Part shown: positions 1-4,460 of the stretch, piece after piece
Numbering within the stretch: position 1 is the first letter of the stretch
Layout: each line of letters starts with the position of its first letter
Assembly (NCBI GenBank): GCA_964405075.1
Contig: CAYOMP010000159.1
Location: 1 to 6,549, forward strand
Origin: CAYOMP01 sp964405075
Lineage (GTDB): Bacteria; Bacillota; Clostridia; Lachnospirales; Lachnospiraceae
Direction of reading: 5' to 3'
Length of the DNA stretch: 6,549 nucleotides
Made by a program: the position numbers and the translations under genes
The notes under the pieces: generated by a model
Databases searched by the model: none
Told to the model about the DNA's origin: nothing
The model's input: the letters and a program-made list of their open reading frames with translations, nothing else

Positions 1-35
1 GAATGCATTATTCTGATTCAATTTAAATTAATATC

Positions 36-63
36 AAAATAGTAAATGTGTCTATATTGTCAA
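36..63 (-). promoter_or_regulatory. Possible promoter reading leftward out of the window
   Basis: On the minus strand a consensus TTGACA (58-63) is followed after 16 bases by TATTTT (36-41). It lies downstream of the small membrane protein gene and would serve a gene outside the window. A direct repeat GTCTATATT occurs at 50-58 and 70-78. The -10 match is poor, so confidence is low. Nothing else is visible in bases 1-122. Confidence 0.25.
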
Positions 64-122
64 AGAAAAGTCTATATTAATACACAAATAAATTAATTCG
101 ACAACTTCTAATTTTCAATTGT

Positions 123-515
123 TTATTCTATGATTTTTTTACCCCCAAAATACTGTGTTAAAATTAAAATCAATGCACTACAAGCAAGTATTCCATCCAT
201 AATACCTGCAGGTAACATAAACATCATCAGAGCCATTGTAATAACACAATTTATAATAGATAATACCAGTCCCCACATTCTATTTTTCCATAATCCAATT
301 GCTCCTATAACCCTTACAATTCCATAAAGCATTCCCATTATAAGCATCAAATTCATATTTTCTTGAAAATACGGAACAATAAACGAAATATATTCATTTA
401 TATCAAACTTATCTGCACCTAATATAATTATAGGAATTAGGCAAAAGCAACCGCCTATTTCCATAAATGCTCCATGAATAATCATCAACACTGATGCAAT
501 TTTATATTTATTCAT
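123..515 (-). CDS. Small four-helix integral membrane protein, function unknown (130 aa)
   Basis: I do not recognise a characterised family. The 130-residue protein is almost entirely hydrophobic, with four likely membrane segments at about residues 6-33, 54-76, 81-104 and 106-123. A more polar stretch with aspartates and glutamates (about 35-53) lies between the first two, and the tail is short and basic (GGKK). It has no cleavable signal peptide, no catalytic motif, and four scattered cysteines (23, 25, 90, 112). The ATG start is supported by a Shine-Dalgarno sequence TGGAGA at 525-530, nine bases upstream; the stop is TAA. The gene stands about 295 bases from the fumarase beta gene on the same strand, separated by a long palindrome and a hairpin, so it probably has its own transcript. 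It resembles small Firmicute membrane proteins that carry only DUF labels. The reading frame is convincing; the role is unknown. Confidence 0.82.
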   Translation of the reverse strand: MNKYKIASVLMIIHGAFMEIGGCFCLIPIIILGADKFDINEYISFIVPYFQENMNLMLIMGMLYGIVRVIGAIGLWKNRMWGLVLSIINCVITMALMMFMLPAGIMDGILACSALILILTQYFGGKKIIE

Positions 516-547
516 CTGTACATTTCTCCATTTTATTAGTTCACTAA

Positions 548-580
548 AACAGGAATTTGCTAACTCCGTAAATTCCTGTT
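548..580 (-). other. Perfect 11-bp hairpin in the leader of the small membrane protein gene
   Basis: The arms 548-558 (AACAGGAATTT) and 570-580 are perfectly complementary around an 11-base loop. On the minus strand the hairpin ends in TTTTA and sits about 30 bases before the start codon at 515. It could be a weak terminator or attenuator, or a structured 5' leader. The T tract is short, so a strong terminator is not claimed. Just upstream on the same strand lies a GC-rich patch (584-595) that can itself fold into a small GCGC stem. Confidence 0.5.
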
Positions 581-623
581 ATCGCGCTCCAGCGCCTCCA
601 TCTCAATATCTACTTAACATTTC

Positions 624-782
624 TTTGTGCATATTTAAAATAGAATTTTCATATTCCATAGCAGACTGTCATACATACGTCAGCACTTAATGAGCACTTG
701 TGCGAATTTAGTACTGCTACGTATGTATCAAGCGCAAGCGTGTCTGTATTGGAAATGAAAATTCTTTTATAAATATCACAAA
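624..782. repeat. 159-base imperfect palindrome, MITE-like or large RNA hairpin
   Basis: The left half (624-685) and the reverse complement of the right half (715-782) align along nearly their whole length. Matching blocks run inward: TTTGTG (624-629 with 777-782), ATATTTA (631-637 with 770-776), AGAATTTTCAT (642-652 with 755-765), TTCCA (654-658 with 750-754), CAGAC (662-666 with 742-746), ATACATACGT (671-680 with 719-728) and AGCA (682-685 with 715-718). The right arm carries about nine extra bases (roughly 729-741), themselves a small CGCAAGCG repeat. The tip contains GCAC-TT-GTGC (694-703). It contains no gene and starts 28 bases beyond the fumarase beta stop codon. It could be a miniature inverted-repeat element or a 3'-end structure of the fumarase transcript. 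No clear target-site duplication is visible; an ATTT at 619-622 and 785-788 is too short to count. Confidence 0.7.
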
Positions 783-809
783 AAATTTACCCAACAAACT
801 TCAATTTTT

Positions 810-1352
810 CTATTTTACATTCATTTCATATAGATTATTTCCCTCTGAATCTATTACAACAATAACAGGAAAATTCTCTACTTCTAATTCTCTTATAGCT
901 TCTGTTCCTAAGTCATCATAAGCTATAACTGTTGATTTTTTTATTCTTTTTGAAAGTAAGGCACCTGCTCCACCTACTGCAGCAAAATATACGGCCCCAT
1001 TTCTTGTTATTGCATCTATAACAGGCTGTTGTCTCTTTCCTTTTCCAATCATACCTTTTAAACCTAAATCTAACAATTTAGGTGCATACTTATCCATTCT
1101 TGTACTTGTTGTTGGACCAGCTGAACCTATAGGTCTTCCTTCTCTTGCAGGTGATGGTCCCATATAATAAATAATATTATTCTCTAATTCTATCGGTAAA
1201 GCTTTTCCTTCTTCTAAAGCTTCATACATCCTTTTATGCGCAGCATCTCTTGCTGTGTAAATCTTTCCTGTTATATATACATAATCTCCCGCTCTAAGTT
1301 TTTTTGCTTCTTCTGCACTTATTGGAGCTGTTATATATTTCTCATTGTTCAT
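810..1352 (-). CDS. Fumarate hydratase class I, beta subunit (C-terminal domain protein, 180 aa)
   Basis: This is the beta half of the two-subunit class I fumarase, which hydrates fumarate to L-malate in the cytoplasm together with the alpha subunit encoded upstream. Family motifs are clear: GKIYTARDAAHKRM (residues 29-42), GPTTSTRMD (79-87) and GKGK (103-106). From memory of the Leishmania class I enzyme, its substrate-contacting Arg421, Thr467 and Arg471 would fall on Arg35, Thr81 and Arg85, with the active-site lysine in the GKGK stretch; the spacing fits. The start is the ATG at 1350-1352, nine bases after a near-perfect GGAGGG (1362-1367). The frame stays open to a GTG at 1406, but that extension is lysine-rich, lacks a ribosome site and contains the real one. 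The stop is TAG, and 180 residues is normal for this subunit. Tartrate dehydratase beta (TtdB) is the close alternative. The 299-base gap from the alpha gene is unusual. Confidence 0.93.
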   Translation of the reverse strand: MNNEKYITAPISAEEAKKLRAGDYVYITGKIYTARDAAHKRMYEALEEGKALPIELENNIIYYMGPSPAREGRPIGSAGPTTSTRMDKYAPKLLDLGLKGMIGKGKRQQPVIDAITRNGAVYFAAVGGAGALLSKRIKKSTVIAYDDLGTEAIRELEVENFPVIVVIDSEGNNLYEMNVK

Positions 1353-1361
1353 TATTATCTT

Positions 1362-1367
1362 CCCTCC
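1362..1367 (-). promoter_or_regulatory. Ribosome binding site deciding the beta-subunit start
   Basis: GGAGGG lies nine bases before the ATG at 1352. It makes that ATG, rather than the in-frame GTG at 1406, the real start. Confidence 0.85.
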
Positions 1368-1440
1368 ATTTTCTTGTACCTTTTTTTCTTTTATAAATAA
1401 ACTCACTTTTTCTTAATTAAAACCTGATAATTAAAAATAT

Positions 1441-1556
1441 TTTTTATAGAACAAAGAATGTGTAAATCACATTTCCGCGCACGAACGGTACCTTTATGTC
1501 AAACTTCGCATCCTTAATCTACGCATATTACACAGAATGCTTTTTATATCATAGTA
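1441..1556. repeat. Structured intergenic repeat, copy A, between the fumarase subunit genes
   Basis: This copy shares its ends with the element at 4327-4405. The left end is TTTTATAGAACAAAGAATGT (compare TTTTATAAAACAAAGAATGT in copy B). The right end is a run TTTTTA followed shortly by TCATAGTA. Inside, 1459-1465 (TGTGTAA) pairs with 1528-1534 (TTACACA). An alternative small hairpin, AATGTG-TAAAT-CACATT (1457-1473), would compete with that pairing. The interior is noticeably GC-richer than its surroundings (CCGCGCACGAACGG at about 1475-1488). No protein is encoded. It lies inside what should be one transcript, so it may be a small mobile repeat or an RNA structure. Confidence 0.55.
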
Positions 1557-1585
1557 AATTACACTTTATTACTTTAATTTATCAA
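1556..1585 (-). promoter_or_regulatory. Possible internal promoter ahead of the fumarase beta gene
   Basis: On the minus strand TTGATA (1580-1585) is followed after 18 bases by TAATTT (1556-1561). The -35 part overlaps an 18-base motif that recurs at 4312-4329. In sequence this A+T-rich, such pairs arise easily by chance, so this is only a candidate; it would allow beta to be made separately from alpha. Confidence 0.22.
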
Positions 1586-1621
1586 GTTATTTCCTGTGAT
1601 AGAAATAAAATCCAATATATA

Positions 1622-1652
1622 ATTAATATCAATTTCTTATATTGATGTTAAT
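1622..1652 (-). other. A+T-rich hairpin at the end of the fumarase alpha gene
   Basis: Bases 1622-1633 and 1641-1652 form twelve-base arms with one mismatch (C-A on the minus-strand transcript) around a seven-base loop. The outer base overlaps the alpha stop codon. It has no adjacent long T run, so it is more likely an mRNA 3'-end or processing structure, or a leaky terminator, than an efficient one. Confidence 0.35.
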
Positions 1653-2497
1653 TATACAACTCTAACTACATGTCTATTTACATGACAACATATATTTATA
1701 GCAACTGGTAAACCTGCTATATGTGTTGGATATGTATTAATATTTACTGCCAATGCTGTTGTCTTTCCTCCTAATCCCCCTGGACCTATTCCAAGTTGAT
1801 TTATTTTTTCCAACATTTCAACTTCTAAATCTTTAACATATTCTATTGATGAATGCTCATTTACATTTCTTGTTAAAGCTTCTTTTGCCATAAGAGCACA
1901 TTTTTCGAATGTTCCTCCTATTCCTACTCCTATAACCATTGGAGGACATGCATTTGGTCCTGCATCTTTTACCGCAGTAATAATAGCATTTTTTACTCCT
2001 TCAATTCCATCTGCTGGTTTTAACATAAAAACTCTACTCATATTTTCACTTCCAAAACCCTTTGGTGCCAGTGTTATTTTCACTTTGTCACCTGGAACAA
2101 TATTGTAATGAATTACTGCTGGTGTATTATCCTTAGTATTTTCTCTAATTATTGGGTCTTTTACTACTGATTTTCTTAAATATCCATCAACATAACCTTG
2201 TCTTACACCTTCATTTACAGCATCCAGCAATTGACCATTTTCAAAATGTACATCCTGCCCAATTTCCATAAAAATTACTGCCATACCGGTATCCTGGCAT
2301 ATTGGTATCATTTCTTCCCCTGCTATTTCCATATTTTCTTTTAATTGATCCAGAATTTGTTTTCCCAATGAGGATTCCTCATTCTTGTTTGCTTTTTCTA
2401 AAGCTTCACACATATCCTTTGAAAGAAAATGATTAGCCTCTATGCACATTTCCTTTATATTTTTTGTAATTTCATTTACATCCACCATTCTTATCAT
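1652..2497 (-). CDS. Fumarate hydratase class I, alpha subunit (N-terminal domain protein, 281 aa)
   Basis: This is the iron-sulfur subunit of the two-subunit class I fumarase (fumarate + water to L-malate, cytoplasmic). It works with the beta subunit encoded next. The three cysteines expected to hold the [4Fe-4S] cluster are in recognisable motifs: Cys67 in PICQDTG (65-71), Cys184 in NACPP (182-186) and Cys271 in CCHVNRH (270-276). Gln68 and Asp69 after the first cysteine match known active-site positions, and glycine-rich stretches GVGIGGTFEK (190-199) and GIGPGGLGGKT (236-246) are typical. The length is normal for the family. The ATG start has an excellent AGGAGGT (2505-2511) seven bases upstream. 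The gene begins 20 bases after the membrane protein gene ends, so the two are probably co-transcribed. Such clusters are oxygen-sensitive, which fits an anaerobe. L(+)-tartrate dehydratase alpha (TtdA) is the main alternative, since the families are hard to separate by sequence. Confidence 0.94.
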   Translation of the reverse strand: MIRMVDVNEITKNIKEMCIEANHFLSKDMCEALEKANKNEESSLGKQILDQLKENMEIAGEEMIPICQDTGMAVIFMEIGQDVHFENGQLLDAVNEGVRQGYVDGYLRKSVVKDPIIRENTKDNTPAVIHYNIVPGDKVKITLAPKGFGSENMSRVFMLKPADGIEGVKNAIITAVKDAGPNACPPMVIGVGIGGTFEKCALMAKEALTRNVNEHSSIEYVKDLEVEMLEKINQLGIGPGGLGGKTTALAVNINTYPTHIAGLPVAINICCHVNRHVVRVV

Positions 2498-2504
2498 TAA
2501 TATA

Positions 2505-2511
2505 ACCTCCT
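2505..2511 (-). promoter_or_regulatory. Ribosome binding site of the fumarase alpha gene
   Basis: AGGAGGT sits seven bases before the ATG at 2497, within the 20-base gap after the membrane protein stop codon. This is a strong site that makes the first ATG the start rather than the methionine three codons later. Confidence 0.8.
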
Positions 2512-2517
2512 ATTTCT

Positions 2518-4122
2518 TTACTTCCACTTAAACTCTACATCAGAATCAATATTATAATATTCTTTCATCCATTCTTCTATATATGAAAATCCCTCTTGAT
2601 AAGGCATTTGATTTGCACAAATTTCATTTGGCAATTTACTTAATGTAATCTCGGATATTTTTTCCCCGTTTTTAAGCTTATCAGATAATTCCTTTAGTTT
2701 TCTATCATTTTCAACATGATATTCTATATTTGCCTCATAACCTTCTAATATTACTTTATAGTTTTTAAAGGATATAGGAACTATACAAATTAATATAATT
2801 AATTCAAATAATAGTTCTAATTTTTTCCCTTTTATTTCTTTTGTCATTTTTACTTCTTCTAAAAAATCTGTAATGATATCTGTAATAATTAGAAAACTTA
2901 ATATTACAAAAGGTACATAACATCTAATTGTTATACATGGTATAAAAGCCATTGAACCAATTGTACATAAGGATGCTACAAATATTGATAATATAATGAA
3001 TTTATTTTCTTTTATATAATAAAAAATTATTTCTATACACAAAAAAATTATATATAGTGTAATTAATCCTAAAATCAAATTGGTACTTAGTTTATTACTT
3101 AATAAATCATATAACGGCACTTTTTTAATAATAATCAGAGACAATATTATTAAATTTGTTATTGAAAACACTAAATGTATAAATTTATATTTATAATTTT
3201 TTATAAACATAATAATTCCCAGTAGAATTAATGAAAAAATATATACATTCATGATATATATAAACTTATACCCAAATACTTCATCATATATTGCATTAAT
3301 ATTTCCAATAGTTCTTGTAACTAAAGGAGTGGCATAAAACAAAGGATTTTCTCCCATTCTGCCTTGGTTACCCGGTGCAAACATTACAAATATAGTTCCT
3401 AAAATTGATGAAATTAAATTTATAATGTCATATCTTTTGATTCTTTTATAAAAAATGTAATTAATTACAATATATACTCCAATAAGAACGCTTAAAGAAA
3501 TTGATACCTGTTCTTGCGAAAAAGATGCTATAAAAATAACTACTGTTATCAGTGTTCTTTTCAATATTTCAAATTTATCATTTTTTATTTTACCATTATC
3601 ATTTGAATTACTTGTCCAAAAATATACTCCTATGAAATATGGTACAAATGGTAACACGTATATAGCAGCTGATGTATACCAGTAAAATGAATCTCTCAAC
3701 ATTCCTATGTGAATCAATCCATATAAACTACATATAAGTATTGCTGAAAATAATCCTATTTTCTTACTCTTTATACTTATAATTTTATATGAAAAATAGA
3801 AAATTAATGAAACAGCAATTGCCATAGCTATTTGCATAATTATTACTCCATTTTTTAATAATAATGCTTCTACTCCAAAGCTTATTACTCTTCCTCCCCA
3901 ATTCATATAATACATATACAAAAATTTGATTAACTGGAGTAAATTATAATTTAAACCTTCAACCCCTTCGATTGTTTTACTATAGCTTAATGATGCAAAT
4001 CCATAATCATCAAAATATACAAATACATTTAAAAATTGTTTTAACATCATTATAAAAAATATTAAGAATGGTATGTATTTTATGTTTTTTAAAATATTAT
4101 CTTTTATTTTATCTCTATTCAT
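2518..4122 (-). CDS. Polytopic membrane protein resembling the DUF6056 group (534 aa)
   Basis: This is a large multi-span membrane protein with about ten or more hydrophobic segments, a basic N-terminus and a soluble, charged C-terminal region of about 70 residues. Numbered from the chosen ATG, conserved-looking features are FDD (37-39) after the first membrane helix, NWGGR (74-78), FYWYTSAAIY (146-155), FSQEQ (201-205) and APGNQGR (249-255). From memory, this series (acidic pair, GR, W...Y, buried E, PGN..R) is that of DUF6056 proteins, which look like GT-C-type glycosyltransferases or envelope polymer enzymes; the activity is unproven. The start is ATG 4120-4122, with AAGAAAGAG about nine bases upstream. 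The open frame reaches a TTG at 4182, but no ribosome site precedes it and it overlaps the likely -10 box. The stop is TAA, 20 bases before fumarase alpha. The gene is very A+T-rich and lysine/isoleucine-rich, more so than gyrA, which may reflect transfer or simply membrane-protein composition. Confidence 0.85.
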   Translation of the reverse strand: MNRDKIKDNILKNIKYIPFLIFFIMMLKQFLNVFVYFDDYGFASLSYSKTIEGVEGLNYNLLQLIKFLYMYYMNWGGRVISFGVEALLLKNGVIIMQIAMAIAVSLIFYFSYKIISIKSKKIGLFSAILICSLYGLIHIGMLRDSFYWYTSAAIYVLPFVPYFIGVYFWTSNSNDNGKIKNDKFEILKRTLITVVIFIASFSQEQVSISLSVLIGVYIVINYIFYKRIKRYDIINLISSILGTIFVMFAPGNQGRMGENPLFYATPLVTRTIGNINAIYDEVFGYKFIYIMNVYIFSLILLGIIMFIKNYKYKFIHLVFSITNLIILSLIIIKKVPLYDLLSNKLSTNLILGLITLYIIFLCIEIIFYYIKENKFIILSIFVASLCTIGSMAFIPCITIRCYVPFVILSFLIITDIITDFLEEVKMTKEIKGKKLELLFELIILICIVPISFKNYKVILEGYEANIEYHVENDRKLKELSDKLKNGEKISEITLSKLPNEICANQMPYQEGFSYIEEWMKEYYNIDSDVEFKWK

Positions 4123-4180
4123 CTCTTTAATCTCTTTCTTTTTTATATTAACAATAATAATATATATGACTTTATTTATC

Positions 4181-4210
4181 AATATAAAGGATTAGAGAGT
4201 TTGCAAACAA
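4181..4210 (-). promoter_or_regulatory. Possible promoter of the membrane protein-fumarase transcript, with a palindrome
   Basis: On the minus strand TTGTTT (4205-4210) and TATATT (4181-4186) are separated by 18 bases, ending about 60 bases before the start codon at 4122. The -35 region overlaps a perfect 10-base palindrome GTTTGCAAAC (4199-4208) that could be an operator. The boxes are only partial matches in an A+T-rich region. Confidence 0.3.
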
Positions 4211-4326
4211 CCTTTTTAAACATAATCGATGTCTTAAAAACAAACTTCTTACTTGTAATCTGTTTAATTTCACGTTTTTTAATTTTATCTAAAACAAATA
4301 ATTTTTTATTCTAATTTAACAAGTTA

Positions 4327-4405
4327 TTTTATAAAACAAAGAATGTTCCAAGGTGCATCTTCGTGCGAGTGTTCATCCATTTAGGAACATTTTTAATTCA
4401 TAGTA
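4327..4405. repeat. Structured intergenic repeat, copy B, between gyrA and the membrane protein gene
   Basis: The left end TTTTATAAAACAAAGAATGT is nearly identical to copy A (1441-1461), and the right end again has a T run followed by TTCATAGTA. The arms 4342-4349 (AATGTTCC) and 4384-4391 (GGAACATT) pair perfectly over eight bases. Those arm bases differ from copy A, yet pairing is kept in both. The interior (4350-4383) is shorter than in copy A, with a GTGCATCTTCGTGCGAG stretch. On the plus strand the right arm runs into TTTTT like a terminator, but no plus-strand gene precedes it. The element starts right after the gyrA terminator. Confidence 0.55.
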
Positions 4406-4420
4406 GAACTTTTCTATGGA
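4400..4420. other. Small hairpin beside repeat B
   Basis: CATAG and CTATG (4399-4403 and 4414-4418) face each other, and TAGAA pairs with TTCTA (4404-4408 with 4412-4416) around a three-base loop in an alternative register. It lies between repeat B and the T tract of the gyrA terminator. It may be part of repeat B or chance. Confidence 0.25.
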
Positions 4421-4422
4421 TT

Positions 4423-4454
4423 AAAAAATGAGTGCGATTAAAAAAATCGCACTC
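4423..4454 (-). terminator. Intrinsic terminator of gyrA
   Basis: A perfect 10-bp stem, 4430-4439 (GAGTGCGATT) with 4445-4454, encloses a five-base loop. On the minus strand it is followed at once by A and then six T (4423-4428). It begins six bases after the gyrA stop codon. On the plus strand no T run follows, so it acts for gyrA only. Confidence 0.9.
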
Positions 4455-4460
4455 TAACTG

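Noticed and set aside
130..327. Plus-strand open frame across the small membrane protein gene
   Set aside because: It is the complement of a hydrophobic coding region, has no ribosome site, and the minus-strand frame has clear start signals.
613..640. A third copy of repeat A/B on the minus strand (CACAAAGAAATGTT)
   Set aside because: Only about a dozen bases resemble the end motif, no matching arm or right end follows, and the bases belong largely to the long palindrome.
1353..1406. An 18-residue N-terminal extension of the fumarase beta subunit from a GTG
   Set aside because: It has no ribosome site, and it contains the GGAGGG that serves the ATG at 1352; beta-subunit homologues start near that ATG.
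1497..1502. Minus-strand TTGACA as a promoter for fumarase beta
   Set aside because: No acceptable -10 box occurs 16 to 18 bases downstream; the sequence there is GC-rich and part of repeat A.
4123..4182. A 20-residue N-terminal extension of the membrane protein from a TTG
   Set aside because: It has no ribosome site and overlaps the likely -10 box, while the ATG at 4122 has a plausible purine-rich site.
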